64,000 nucleotides of DNA from UBA6059 sp040222235 (GCA_040222235.1 JAVKDO010000090.1:1-64000); one strand, 5' to 3'; positions 43,141 through 53,088 are shown, counted from the first letter of the stretch. The notes: generated by a model not told the origin, from the sequence alone. Translations and numbers: made by a program.

Positions 43141-43557
43141 TCAACTAACACCTATTGAATCGTAGATTTGGACTTTTGTCCAGAGATGCTGTGTATCTGC
43201 AATGAACTTCTTGTGTATAGCATGCTCCTGATAGACATCATGGGCAGCCTTATCAGTAAAAGTGACGATTAATGCGAACGAGTAGCTGTTGTCGACTACA
43301 TCTCTTGGCGTATTGGCAGGTACCCCAATGTGGTAGGACTGAATCACATCAACAGCATCCAGGAAGATCCGGAGATTCGTTGTGAACAGCGTATTACTAG
43401 GTGTATCCTCAGGAGCCTTCATCCAGAAGTATACAGTATGCACAAAGTCACCACCGAGTGAGCCGGCTTGAGATTTGGAAAAGGAAGAAAGTCCAAGCCA
43501 TCCGGCAAACCCGAGGGCTGACTTTTTAACAAATGATCGGCGTTTTGTCTCTTTCAT
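43141..43557 (-). CDS. Tat-exported Dabb (stress-responsive A/B barrel) protein (138 aa)
   Basis: The N-terminus has a twin-arginine signal, 'RRSFVKKSALGFAGWLGLSS' (residues 6-25), so the folded protein is exported. The mature part matches the dimeric alpha-beta barrel family: it begins 'FVHTVYFWMKAPED' and has 'SYSFALIVTFTDKAAHDVYQ' and 'HAIHKKFIADTQHLW'. Dabb domains form dimeric ferredoxin-like barrels, and some are enzymes acting on small aromatic compounds. A Tat signal suggests binding of a cofactor before export (inference). Confidence 0.85.
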   Translation of the reverse strand: MKETKRRSFVKKSALGFAGWLGLSSFSKSQAGSLGGDFVHTVYFWMKAPEDTPSNTLFTTNLRIFLDAVDVIQSYHIGVPANTPRDVVDNSYSFALIVTFTDKAAHDVYQEHAIHKKFIADTQHLWTKVQIYDSIGVS

Positions 43558-43690
43558 AGGCTTCAGTTTGTGGCTGAAGTTAAGAAATTAACATGGCTCT
43601 CTACAATTTCTGAGCAGTCGGATGAGTATTCGGGCTGACCTGTGAAAACCTCTGGACCCTATGAATATTATGATAAAAGTCGTCTGACCA

Positions 43691-44905
43691 CTAATTACCC
43701 ACTGCGTCAAGGGATTTCTTCGCTAGAATAATGCTAATCACAATGAGTACAGCACTCATCAAGAAGGGTGCTCCCGGAAAATACACGCCAGCGGTTCCAT
43801 CTGTAAACCAGGCAAAGAGATTGGTCATCAGCGGAGGCCCGATGATACTCGTGACACTGATCACACTGGTCAAGGCACCCTGCAGTTCTCCCTGAGCATT
43901 GGAAGGGACTTGTCCGGTCATGATACCCTGAAGTGATGGGCCAGCAAACCCACCCAAAGCGTAAGGGATCATAAATGCGAACATCATCCACCCCTGATTG
44001 GCGAATGCAAACAGGATAAAGCCAATCGTATAGAAGGTTAACCCAAGGTAAACGCCACGTCGTTGACCGATTTTTGGGATGACGACTCGAATCAGACCTC
44101 CTTGCACAATGGCTACCATCAATCCTACAAACCCTAGTGAGTAACCGACCATCGCCTCATCCCATTCGAATTTTGCGATGGTATAGTAGGTCCAGGTGCT
44201 TTGGGTAGAGTGAGCAGCGATATAGATCAACATCAGCGATGCGACGAGTCCAAGAATGACCGGATACAGTCTTAGCTGTTTCAGCGTACCGACAGGGTTA
44301 GCACGACTCCAGCTGAATGGTCGTCGGTTTTCTTTAGGTAGTGATTCCGGTAGGATGAAATAGCCGTAGAGCCAATTGACCAGTGCAAGCCCAGCCGCAG
44401 CGAAAAAAGGTATCCTAGAACCGAACTGACCTAGCACCCCGCCAAGCACGGGACCAATGATAAATCCAAGTCCAAAAGCAGCTCCGAGCAAACCAAAGTT
44501 TTGAGCGCGCTTCTCTGGCGTGCTGACGTCTGCAATGTAAGCGGAGGCTGTGGTGAAACTAGCCCCCGTAATACCAGCGATCATGCGCGCGGCAAATAGC
44601 CATGTGATAGTAGGAGCAAAGGCGACCACCAAGTAGTCTATACCAAACCCGAATAGGGAAAGAAGAATAACAGGTCTACGGCCGTACTGATCGCTGAGGC
44701 CACCTAGAATCGGGGCAAAGAAGAACTGGATCACGGCATAGGAAAACATTAGCCAACCACCATACTGAGCAGCAGCGGCAATACCCTCACCTGTGAGTTC
44801 TGAGATAAGTGCAGGGATCACAGGTATAATAATGCCAAACCCAATAACATCTATGAGCAGGGTAATGAAGATGAATACCAAGGCGCCACTTTTGGGCTTG
44901 TCCAT
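43691..44905 (-). CDS. TCR/Tet-family MFS transporter (404 aa)
   Basis: A 12-helix major facilitator of the tetracycline-exporter-like branch: 'LIDVIGFGIIIPVIPALISE' in the first helix, and the signature between helices 2 and 3, 'GGLSDQYGRRPVILLSLFGF'. Such proteins export drugs or metabolites in exchange for protons. Length is normal. No TetR-type regulator is adjacent, so tetracycline resistance should not be assumed. Confidence 0.92.
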   Translation of the reverse strand: MDKPKSGALVFIFITLLIDVIGFGIIIPVIPALISELTGEGIAAAAQYGGWLMFSYAVIQFFFAPILGGLSDQYGRRPVILLSLFGFGIDYLVVAFAPTITWLFAARMIAGITGASFTTASAYIADVSTPEKRAQNFGLLGAAFGLGFIIGPVLGGVLGQFGSRIPFFAAAGLALVNWLYGYFILPESLPKENRRPFSWSRANPVGTLKQLRLYPVILGLVASLMLIYIAAHSTQSTWTYYTIAKFEWDEAMVGYSLGFVGLMVAIVQGGLIRVVIPKIGQRRGVYLGLTFYTIGFILFAFANQGWMMFAFMIPYALGGFAGPSLQGIMTGQVPSNAQGELQGALTSVISVTSIIGPPLMTNLFAWFTDGTAGVYFPGAPFLMSAVLIVISIILAKKSLDAVGN

Positions 44906-45259
44906 GCGTCAAATTTTGCCGCAAGATAGCTGGTTGATTTGTGCTATGCACCAAAACAACTTAAGAGATAATAGAGTAGAATCAAACTGTGAGTTTGTGA
45001 TAATTACATTCTTAGAGGATTCATGTACGAGTGCCGGTCATTACATTTTTGTTTTATATAATCTTTGAATAACACAATCTAATACGTCAGCCATCGAATT
45101 GAAGTACATGTAACAACATCGTTCATAGGGAAATTTGACTTATTCATGGGTGAATAGGTCAGGCTAATCGAAGTGATTCCAATCGTGTTTCTAGATATTC
45201 TAATATTGCAGTAGCGACTCAACCAGCTATGGAAAGATGCTAGGGCCGTCAAACTAATT
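44906..45259. other. Intergenic region between the MFS gene and the hybrid kinase gene
   Basis: A 354-bp divergent gap with no gene. It must hold promoters for the leftward transporter and the rightward kinase. TAATATTG at 45201-45208 (one mismatch to TAnnTTTG) is a possible kinase promoter. The 9-mer ACCAGCTAT occurs once on each strand here (44926-44934 reverse, 45222-45230 forward). Confidence 0.4.
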
Positions 45260-47629
45260 ATGCAGAAGATTCTCATCACCATGATTCTGCTCGCCATGGC
45301 GTGCCCTCTATTCTCACAAGGGAATTCGACAGATTCACTTTTGGCGAAGCTTCACTATGTAGAGAATGGAAAAGACAGGATAGACATTCTTGTCGACTTA
45401 GCATATGGTCTAGCTTTTAGCAATGCTACTACTTCTTCACTATATGCTGACTCTGCTTATGAGGAAGCCTCTCAGATAGGCTATCTGAATGGTCAGGCAA
45501 ATGCGCGTAACGCTTCGGCTGTTAGACTTGCGATTCAGGGACGACATAGTCAATCACTCAAAGTCTCTTTTGAGGTTGTGCGACTGCACTATCTGAATGC
45601 CAATGATCTCGGTGTGGGTGATGCTTATACCAACATAGGTCGATTGTATCTTCGAATGAAGAAATACGATCAAGCATTGGAGTATCTCCAAAAAGCGATT
45701 GTAAGCTATGAGCGTTCGAAATACGATCTCGGTCTATCTTCAGTAGCAGGTGGTCTAGGGCGTTTGTTTTGGGAGCTGGGGATGAAGGATAGTTCAGTCC
45801 ACTATTATCAGAAGTCGCTAAGAATAAGTTCCGCTCTAAATGATCAGGGCACACTAGCCTATGCTAAGGTGGGCTTGGGAAAGAACTATCTTAAAGGTAA
45901 TCCTGATGAAGCAAGAAGCTTAATTGAAGAAGCTATCATCATGCATGAGGGCCTTCAGGACAAAAATGGATTAGCCAAAGCCTATTTACAATTAGGTAAA
46001 ACATATGGTCTTATTGATCCTTCCAAAAATCTTGCCTTAATCAATTTTTCGAAAAGCCTTTCCTACGCCCAGGAACTGGGTTCACTTGTGGACATTGCCG
46101 CCGCGTATGAGTCCCTATCCGAATGGTATGAAGCCAATGGTGACCAGAAGCGGGCATTAGGATCGTTTAAGCTGTTCAAGCAGACGGAAGATAGTATTGC
46201 CTCCAATCAGCTCTTCACTGAGCTATCCCTTGTTGAGGATGACTTTCAGAACTATCAGGATGATAAGAACAGAGAACTTGAGTTGGCCGAGCAGGAAAAA
46301 GAAGTGCTCACTAAAAACCTACTATATTTAATTATTGGGGCCTTCCTATTCTTTGGACTACTACTTTCCCTAGCCTATATCCACAAAGGCAGGGTCAATT
46401 CAGAATTAAATCGTCAGAATTTGCTGATTGCAAATCAGAAGGAAGAAGTCGAGCGCGAGAGGAACAATGCAATACAGGCATCTCAGGTTAAAGCGGAGTT
46501 TTTAGCATCAATGAGCCATGAGATAAGGACACCTCTCAATGCCATAGTAGGCTTCTCTAATCTCCTGCTCACCGACACTGAGCACAAGCCAGAAGACCTG
46601 AATGCGCTGAAGTATTCTGCTCAAAGTTTACTTGCACTTACCGACAACTTGCTTGACTTTAGTCGGCTGGAGAATAGTAAAATTCAGCTTGAGAACATTG
46701 AGTTCAGCATTCACAATCTCGTAGGTAGTATCTGCAATCAATTTAAGGCTAAGGCCTTGGCCAAGGGGTTAGAGTGTTTTGTGGAATTTGATCAGGACAT
46801 TCCAGAAAGTGTAAATGGAGACCCTACCAGATTAGGTCAAATATTGAGCAACCTCGTGAGCAACGCTATTAAGTTTACAGATAATGGGCAGGTTGGCCTT
46901 AGTGCTAATTTGCTTGATACGAATAAAGATTCTGTCCGTCTTCAGTTTGATATTACTGATACTGGTGTGGGTATCAGTGAGGCTAAGACAGCCATTATTT
47001 TTGAGAGTTTTAGACAAGGAGAGGCGGGTGTATTTCGTCAGTATGGCGGATCGGGCCTGGGACTATCTATTGTCAAAAAACTTACTGAGATAATGGATGG
47101 AGAGATTCTCGTGCGAAGTGAGGTGGGCAAGGGATCAACTTTCAGCCTTACCATTGACCTTGAACAAAGCCTATCGACCGATCAGCCTGAAACAATAAAA
47201 GACAATACAGAAAAGACAGGTACTCATTTCAAAGGGCTAAGGGTGCTGATGGTTGAGGACAATCAGATCAATTGGTTGGTTGGAGAGCGATTTTTGAGCA
47301 AGTGGAATGCTACAACAGAGCATGCCGAAAATGGCCAAGTAGGTCTTCAGAAGCTGGACGAGAATTCCTATGATATTGTGTTGATGGACCTAGAGATGCC
47401 AGTGATGAACGGATATGAGGCAATCAGCCTCATCAGAAACCATGAGGACGCAAGGATACGCAGGCTGCCGATCGTTGCGTTTACAGCTACCGTCACCCGA
47501 GATGTGAGAGCGGATGTAATTAAGCTTGGGGTCAATGACGTGATTAGCAAACCATTTAATCCAGACCACCTATACAACACCATTCTTGAGCATTCCCCCG
47601 CCTGGATCAAGTCGGGAGTATCCGTGTAG
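45260..47629 (+). CDS. TPR-containing hybrid sensor histidine kinase/response regulator (789 aa)
   Basis: Order of parts: signal peptide (1-20), five to six tetratricopeptide repeats exposed to the periplasm (about 30-330; e.g. 'DAYTNIGRLYLRMKKYDQAL'), a short coiled coil, one membrane helix (about 353-373), a second coiled coil, HisKA with phospho-acceptor His420 in 'MSHEIRTPLNAIVGFSN', an HATPase domain ('ILSNLVSNAIKFTDNGQVG', 'GGSGLGLSIVKKL'), and a receiver domain with Asp710 in 'DIVLMDLEMPVMNGYEA'. All catalytic boxes look intact. No DNA-binding output domain or partner regulator is adjacent, so the phosphate probably passes to a distant protein. Confidence 0.95.
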   Translation: MQKILITMILLAMACPLFSQGNSTDSLLAKLHYVENGKDRIDILVDLAYGLAFSNATTSSLYADSAYEEASQIGYLNGQANARNASAVRLAIQGRHSQSLKVSFEVVRLHYLNANDLGVGDAYTNIGRLYLRMKKYDQALEYLQKAIVSYERSKYDLGLSSVAGGLGRLFWELGMKDSSVHYYQKSLRISSALNDQGTLAYAKVGLGKNYLKGNPDEARSLIEEAIIMHEGLQDKNGLAKAYLQLGKTYGLIDPSKNLALINFSKSLSYAQELGSLVDIAAAYESLSEWYEANGDQKRALGSFKLFKQTEDSIASNQLFTELSLVEDDFQNYQDDKNRELELAEQEKEVLTKNLLYLIIGAFLFFGLLLSLAYIHKGRVNSELNRQNLLIANQKEEVERERNNAIQASQVKAEFLASMSHEIRTPLNAIVGFSNLLLTDTEHKPEDLNALKYSAQSLLALTDNLLDFSRLENSKIQLENIEFSIHNLVGSICNQFKAKALAKGLECFVEFDQDIPESVNGDPTRLGQILSNLVSNAIKFTDNGQVGLSANLLDTNKDSVRLQFDITDTGVGISEAKTAIIFESFRQGEAGVFRQYGGSGLGLSIVKKLTEIMDGEILVRSEVGKGSTFSLTIDLEQSLSTDQPETIKDNTEKTGTHFKGLRVLMVEDNQINWLVGERFLSKWNATTEHAENGQVGLQKLDENSYDIVLMDLEMPVMNGYEAISLIRNHEDARIRRLPIVAFTATVTRDVRADVIKLGVNDVISKPFNPDHLYNTILEHSPAWIKSGVSV

Positions 47630-47860
47630 TCTACCTTTATACACGTTACACGGTATTAACCACCTGCTATCTCCTGAGAAGTAGATTGGTGATCTCCATT
47701 TACCTTATTCTGAATTGGGTTTGTTGGATCGCACATGAACGCCTTTACCTGCTGTAGAAATCCTGATTAGAGTTAGTCAATTAAATGCTGTTCCCTGATA
47801 GGAATCATTTGGTCATCCTACAATGTGTAGTACTATCGTACTGGCATTAAAGCAAAACAG

Positions 47861-48367
47861 ATGGATACGATTCAATATTCCAAAGGCCAATCATGGAGTC
47901 TCATTTTTCTAAGGATTTTCATTGGTTGGCATTTCCTCTATGAGGGCATCATCAAACTTTACAATCCTTCATGGACTGCCAAAGGGTATCTCTACAGTTC
48001 CCAAGGCCCCCTAAAAGATGTTTTTACCTGGCTGGCTGGGGACAGTACGATTGTAGCCGTAGATATGCTCAATATCCTTGTGCTGACTTCCGTTGGACTC
48101 TTGCTAATACTTGGTCTTTATACCCGACTTTCGGCCCTGGCAGGGATAGGATTACTATTACTCTACTATTTATCACATCCGGCCTTCCCCGGTCTGCCTC
48201 AAGGCCCTGCTGAAGGCAGCTATTGGATTATCAATAAAAATCTGATTGAGATGATGGCGCTCTTCGTGCTCTATCATTTTCCTACGAGTCATATTTTCGG
48301 ACTCAATATGTTCTTTAAGAAGAGGAAAGCATCCTCAACTACCAATACTCAATCCCTACAGTCATGA
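47861..48367 (+). CDS. DoxX family membrane protein (168 aa)
   Basis: Four hydrophobic helices with the DoxX hallmark 'LRIFIGWHFLYEGIIKLYNP' and 'LILGLYTRLSALAGIGLLLL'. DoxX proteins are small inner-membrane components sometimes tied to quinone oxidoreductases or redox stress. Here the stop overlaps the start of a Gfo/Idh/MocA oxidoreductase (ATGA), so the pair is coupled and may form a membrane-linked oxidoreductase (inference). Confidence 0.85.
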   Translation: MDTIQYSKGQSWSLIFLRIFIGWHFLYEGIIKLYNPSWTAKGYLYSSQGPLKDVFTWLAGDSTIVAVDMLNILVLTSVGLLLILGLYTRLSALAGIGLLLLYYLSHPAFPGLPQGPAEGSYWIINKNLIEMMALFVLYHFPTSHIFGLNMFFKKRKASSTTNTQSLQS

Positions 48368-49980
48368 GCGAAGAAAATCATAAAAATAGCGGTTGGTCTA
48401 GGCGTGATATGCTTAAAGGCCTTGGTGGTATTCCGGTAGTAGGATCAGTCTGGTGGGCTGGAGCCAGTTACGCAGGTGAACTCAAGCGTGAGAAGCAATC
48501 GATCCTCGAGACACTTAACATCAATGCCTCACCTCCACCACCGACTGGCGATATGTCTGGGGACCCTGTACGTGTTGGGATTATAGGCTTTGGAGGTAGG
48601 GGCAAGGATCTCTGCCGCGCCACAGGTTTTGCTACAGATGCTTGGTTGGGTGATATGAAAGAAATCCTAGCGGAGAACCCCAATGACACTCGTCTCAAAG
48701 ATTTTATGGCTCAGGAAAATCTGAATGTAAAGCTGACGGCTGTCTGCGATGTGTTCGACGTGAATGCCGAGGAAGCCCTATCGAGCTTCAATCGAGAGGG
48801 AAATACAATCAAGCGCTACCGGACTTACGATGAGCTCCTGAAGAGTGGAGATGTAGATGCAGTAATCATCGGTACGCCAGACCACTGGCACGCACCCATA
48901 TCCATAGCTGCTGCTGAGGCTGGTGTACATGTATATGTCGAGAAGCCCATGACCCACAATATCGCTGAGACTTATGCTTTGCGAGAGGCGATTGAGCGGT
49001 CAGGCATAGTATTTACTGTAGGTCATCAGCATCGGCAGACTCAGAGTTTTTTGACGGCTCAGGACGTGATCAAAAAGAATATCCTTGGTCACGTGTCTCT
49101 CATCCAGGTCAATACTAATCGCAACGATGACAATGGAGCATGGCAATACAATATCCATGAAAAGGCGAGCCCTCAGACCATCGATTGGGATGAGTTTATT
49201 GGTAATGCTGAGATGGTGCCTTTCAACAAGGAGCACTTTTTCCGCTGGCGCAAGTGGTGGGCTTATGGCTCAGGGCTATCTGGCGACCTCATGACGCACG
49301 ATTATGATAGAATCAACTGTGTACTCCAGATGGGTATCCCAACGAGCGTAGTGGCCTCCGGTGGTATATATACGCACCGCGATGGGCGCAACGTGCCAGA
49401 TGTGATGCAGGTCAACATGGACTTTCCTGATTTCTCGACAGGCTCTAGTCAGGAGGAAGGAAAGGAAAAAGGAATGACGCTGGTTTATAGTGCCACGTTG
49501 GGCAATCAGTTTGATCGTACCTCCCTGCTAATGGGACATGATGCGAGCATGGAGCTTGGCAACAGGTTGACCATTTATGCAGATGCACGATCTACAAGAT
49601 ATGCTGAGATGCTGGAAGCAAAGAAGATGGATCCCAATGTGCCGATCTATCAGTATGACCCAGCGGCCAATGGTGTAGATGCAGTCACTTCAGCTACCGC
49701 AAAATATTTTGCTAATAAAGGCTTGCTCTGGACTTACCGAGATGGTAAGCGCGTCGATTCCACCTTCTTGCACATCCGTGAATGGCTGAGCTGCATCCGC
49801 AATGGCGGTACGCCAAGCTGTGGTATCAAAGAAGGATTTGAAGAGGCAATCACAGCACACATGGGTGGTTTATCATACAAGCTTGGCCGTAGGATCGATT
49901 GGGATGGTGCGCAGATTGTACCCATTGAGGGATATGATCTTGATGAAGTACTGCTTTCGAATAAAGAGAAGTTGGTTTAG
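48364..49980 (+). CDS. Gfo/Idh/MocA family oxidoreductase with Tat signal (538 aa)
   Basis: The twin-arginine signal 'SRRDMLKGLGGIPVVGSVWW' (about residues 12-31) predicts export with cofactor bound. The NAD(P)-binding Rossmann fold shows 'VGIIGFGGRGKDL', 'VDAVIIGTPDHWHAPISIAA' and the family Glu-Lys-Pro in 'VYVEKPMTHNIAE'. The protein is longer than typical members (about 350-450 aa). Exported relatives act on sugars or glycosides with tightly bound nicotinamide cofactor. Transcribed with doxX, it ends with a 4-bp overlap of the convergent TRAP permease gene. Confidence 0.92.
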   Translation: MSEENHKNSGWSRRDMLKGLGGIPVVGSVWWAGASYAGELKREKQSILETLNINASPPPPTGDMSGDPVRVGIIGFGGRGKDLCRATGFATDAWLGDMKEILAENPNDTRLKDFMAQENLNVKLTAVCDVFDVNAEEALSSFNREGNTIKRYRTYDELLKSGDVDAVIIGTPDHWHAPISIAAAEAGVHVYVEKPMTHNIAETYALREAIERSGIVFTVGHQHRQTQSFLTAQDVIKKNILGHVSLIQVNTNRNDDNGAWQYNIHEKASPQTIDWDEFIGNAEMVPFNKEHFFRWRKWWAYGSGLSGDLMTHDYDRINCVLQMGIPTSVVASGGIYTHRDGRNVPDVMQVNMDFPDFSTGSSQEEGKEKGMTLVYSATLGNQFDRTSLLMGHDASMELGNRLTIYADARSTRYAEMLEAKKMDPNVPIYQYDPAANGVDAVTSATAKYFANKGLLWTYRDGKRVDSTFLHIREWLSCIRNGGTPSCGIKEGFEEAITAHMGGLSYKLGRRIDWDGAQIVPIEGYDLDEVLLSNKEKLV

Positions 49981-51299
49981 TCGCCTTTGAGATATTCCGG
50001 TAGGAAGGTGACAATCTCTGGGTAGATAACCACAAGGGCTAGAAAAACCAGCTGGATCACTACAAAGGGCATAATACCGCGATACAGATGTATGGTCTTG
50101 ACCTCTGGGGGAGCTACGCCCTTGAGATAGAACAGGGAGAATCCGAATGGTGGTGTAAGGAATGAGGTCTGGAGGTTAATCGCCAATAGGATGCCGATCC
50201 ACAATAAATCGATTCCAAGCGCACTGAAGATGGGAGCGACCACCGGAACGATGATAAAGATGATCTCTATAAAGTCGATGAAGAAGCCGGCAATGAAGAC
50301 TGCTATGAGCACCACCAGTAGAAATGCCTGTGGTGATAAGTTGGATTGAGTGATCAAGTCAATTAGCATGCGGTCACCTTCCAGCGCACGGAAGACCAGC
50401 GAAAAGCTAGTAGCACCTGCGAGGATAATGAAGACCATGCAGGTAAGAAAAGTGGTTTCCCTGGTTGTAGACTTTAGTACGTCTAGGCTCATCTTACCTT
50501 GGAAGAGTGTCAGTAGTGTCGCTCCGAGTGCGCCTACACCGGCAGCTTCCGTGGGAGAGGCAATCCCTGCGAAGATGGATCCGAGTACTGCGAGTATAAG
50601 CAGAAAAGGAAGCACAAAAGCCTTCACCACCCTAGAGAGCATGCCTGATTCCCGGAAGGCGTCTATTTCTTCTTGCGGCATGGGTGGTGCCTGCTTTGGC
50701 CGAAGATTGGCCATGATGACGATATAGGCCAAGTACAGTGCGACTAGCAACAGTCCGGGAATTAATGCGGCTGTGAAGAGATCACCTACCGGAATATTCA
50801 ACACACTGCCAAGCAGCACCAGTACGACAGATGGTGGGATAATCTGGCCTAGCGTGCCGGAACTAGCAATGGTGCCTGTGGCGAGCTCGGGTGAGTACCC
50901 CCGTTTGAGCATTGTCGGTAGACTAATCAGCCCCATGGTGACCACCGTAGCACCTACGATACCTGTAGAGGCCGCCAGCATCGCTCCCACGATTACCACG
51001 GAGATGGCCAGCCCCCCTTTGAATCTGCCAAAGAGTAAAGCCATCGTTTCTAGGAGACTTTCGGCCAATCCAGATTTCTCCAGCATGATCCCCATAAATA
51101 TGAAAAGAGGCACGGCGATCAACACGAAATTGTTCATCGTACCATATATCCTCAGGGATACCAGGTAGAAGAAGTCTATGTCAAAAACGAGTATACCAAC
51201 GAGTACGGACAGTCCACCAAGCGTAAATGCTACCGGATACCCAAATAAGATGATCACGAAGATTAACCCAAAAAGTATAAATGGGAGATACTCAAGCAT
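49977..51299 (-). CDS. dctM: TRAP transporter large permease, DctM-type (440 aa)
   Basis: The large membrane subunit of a tripartite ATP-independent periplasmic transporter, which couples substrate import to Na+ entry. About 12 helices; family features include 'GLAESLLETMALLFGRFKGG', 'ASTGIVGATVVTMGLISLPT', 'GTLGQIIPPSVVLVLLGSVL' and 'TPPFGFSLFYLKGVAP'. Length is normal. The start overlaps the dctQ 3' end by 8 bp. No periplasmic binding subunit (DctP) is present in the window. Confidence 0.95.
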   Translation of the reverse strand: MLEYLPFILFGLIFVIILFGYPVAFTLGGLSVLVGILVFDIDFFYLVSLRIYGTMNNFVLIAVPLFIFMGIMLEKSGLAESLLETMALLFGRFKGGLAISVVIVGAMLAASTGIVGATVVTMGLISLPTMLKRGYSPELATGTIASSGTLGQIIPPSVVLVLLGSVLNIPVGDLFTAALIPGLLLVALYLAYIVIMANLRPKQAPPMPQEEIDAFRESGMLSRVVKAFVLPFLLILAVLGSIFAGIASPTEAAGVGALGATLLTLFQGKMSLDVLKSTTRETTFLTCMVFIILAGATSFSLVFRALEGDRMLIDLITQSNLSPQAFLLVVLIAVFIAGFFIDFIEIIFIIVPVVAPIFSALGIDLLWIGILLAINLQTSFLTPPFGFSLFYLKGVAPPEVKTIHLYRGIMPFVVIQLVFLALVVIYPEIVTFLPEYLKGD

Positions 51300-51798
51300 G
51301 ATCCGTAGTTGGGTTTACGATGATGCTAATAGATTTGAGGATTTCCGCTAGACCCTGCAAGAGGAGCAGGCCAAAGCCTATCGGTATAGTCGACTTGATA
51401 ATAAATCGATAGGGTAGACCTCCCGGATCGGGGCTTGATTCCAGGAGATCATAGGAGTCGCCCACAAAAGCCAGTGAGGTATAGACGATCACAAAGCAAA
51501 ACGGCATCAGGAAAATACAAGTGCCGATTAAATTCACCCAAGCTTTAGTTCGATGGCTGAAACGACTATAAAAAACATCCACCCTGACGTGCTTATCGTA
51601 GCGGAGGGTATATGCAGCACCAAGTAAGAAGATGGCGGCAAAGAGATGCCACTCCAGCTCATAAAAACCCGCTTGACTGAAATTGAAGATGTAGCGCAGT
51701 GCTACGTCCGTGCAAATCAGCAACACCAAGATGAAGGTAAGCCAGGCTACTGCCTTACCAATCCAAGTATTTATGGTTTCTATGAGCTTTGCAATCAA
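51292..51798 (-). CDS. dctQ: TRAP transporter small permease, DctQ-type (168 aa)
   Basis: Four membrane helices and family residues 'FYELEWHLFAAIFLLGAAYT' and 'DKHVRVDVFYSRFSHRTKAW'. It forms the transport complex with DctM. No in-frame ATG exists near the start, and the TTG at 51798 gives a normal N-terminus, with an in-frame stop four codons further upstream. Substrate cannot be told from the permease subunits. Confidence 0.92.
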   Translation of the reverse strand: MIAKLIETINTWIGKAVAWLTFILVLLICTDVALRYIFNFSQAGFYELEWHLFAAIFLLGAAYTLRYDKHVRVDVFYSRFSHRTKAWVNLIGTCIFLMPFCFVIVYTSLAFVGDSYDLLESSPDPGGLPYRFIIKSTIPIGFGLLLLQGLAEILKSISIIVNPTTDHA

Positions 51799-51892
51799 TG
51801 GGCTTATCTGTTATCCCTACATTGGGAACTAGTTTCCTTCTCAATTTGCTCATAACTTATTAAAATCGGCGTATAATTGACCAGCTATCCTT

Positions 51893-53017
51893 ATGAAATC
51901 TCTATTCTCATCACTTCTAGTATGCGCTTACCTGGGTATTATTTTTCCCTGTCGGGCGCAGTTTGAAGTCTTCGGGTCGGTAGAAGGGTATGTCTATGAC
52001 AGTCTGACCGACGAGCCCGTGATCGGTGCAAATGTCTTTATTAGCAACTCAATGATTGGTGTCGCCACTGATTTAGAAGGTTATTATTTTTTAGAACGAG
52101 TGCCTGTGGGGGACTTTGAGCTCGTATTTTCACATATTACTTATGACGCACGGAGTTTTATAGTTTCTGTTAAGTCTGCGGAGTTTACAGAGCTCAGTGT
52201 ATCACTACTGCCCAATATCAAGGAACTCCAGGAGGTGACTGTCAAGGCCAAAGTGGATAGAGAGTGGCGTAGATCTTTGGGCTTTTTCAAAAAGCACTTT
52301 CTGGGCTCAAGCTTTAATGCTAGCAAATGCAAAATCAGAAATCCGGGTGTGCTCGACTTTCAATACGACCCTATTACCAAAGTGACGAATGTGATCGGAG
52401 AGGAAGAGTTGATCATTGACAATGAGGCACTTGGGTTTACTGTTTACTATATTTTGGAGCAGTTTGAGTTTGATAGTGACTACAAGATCATGCTGGGCAA
52501 GAGTCGATTCCAGCCAATGGATCCGCCTGACGAAAGGACAGCTATGCTATGGGCTAAGAACAGAGATAAGGCCTACTACGGATCGATGCAACATTTTTTC
52601 TCTGCCTTGATGAAAGATGAGCTGAAGGATAGCGGGTTTAAGATATATCGCCTTCAGACCCTACCGGAAAACAGTACCGAGCCTAGATACGAAATCAAGC
52701 CTAGCCAGATGATGAGCTTTGGCGGGTTAAACATGAAAAGAAAGGTCTTCTTTCCAGACTACCTAGAGGTTATCTATGAGGATGAGCCCGAGCCTGTCGC
52801 CTATCGTCGATACGTGGATAGTGCCCCAAAGGGAGATAAAACGGTTAACATACAATCACGAAGTGCGCAGACTTCACTGTTAAGTCTGAAGGATAAGCCG
52901 CTGGAAGTAGACAAGTTGGGCTATATATATAACCCAACGGACTATATCGTCTATGGCTACTGGGCATGGGAGCGGATGGCGGAGTTCATGCCGTTTGACT
53001 ATGTGCCGGGTATGTGA
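51893..53017 (+). CDS. Secreted protein with carboxypeptidase-like regulatory domain (374 aa)
   Basis: A signal peptide (residues 1-23, ending near 'CRA') precedes a CarboxypepD_reg-like beta sandwich (about 28-115): 'VEGYVYDSLTDEPVIGANVF' and 'ATDLEGYYFLERVPVGDFEL'. This is followed by 'EVTVKAK' and an uncharacterised domain rich in aromatic and charged residues. Such N-terminal domains occur in TonB-dependent receptors and surface proteins of Bacteroidetes, but no receptor barrel is present here. Probably periplasmic or outer-membrane associated; the specific role is unknown. TATAATTG (51873-51880) just upstream is near the promoter consensus. Confidence 0.85.
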   Translation: MKSLFSSLLVCAYLGIIFPCRAQFEVFGSVEGYVYDSLTDEPVIGANVFISNSMIGVATDLEGYYFLERVPVGDFELVFSHITYDARSFIVSVKSAEFTELSVSLLPNIKELQEVTVKAKVDREWRRSLGFFKKHFLGSSFNASKCKIRNPGVLDFQYDPITKVTNVIGEEELIIDNEALGFTVYYILEQFEFDSDYKIMLGKSRFQPMDPPDERTAMLWAKNRDKAYYGSMQHFFSALMKDELKDSGFKIYRLQTLPENSTEPRYEIKPSQMMSFGGLNMKRKVFFPDYLEVIYEDEPEPVAYRRYVDSAPKGDKTVNIQSRSAQTSLLSLKDKPLEVDKLGYIYNPTDYIVYGYWAWERMAEFMPFDYVPGM

Positions 53018-53088
53018 TTTATTCCTAAGAAGAACATAGCGATTACCAAGTTTATCTTAAAGCCGCACATAGAGCGATAGCCATTCAC

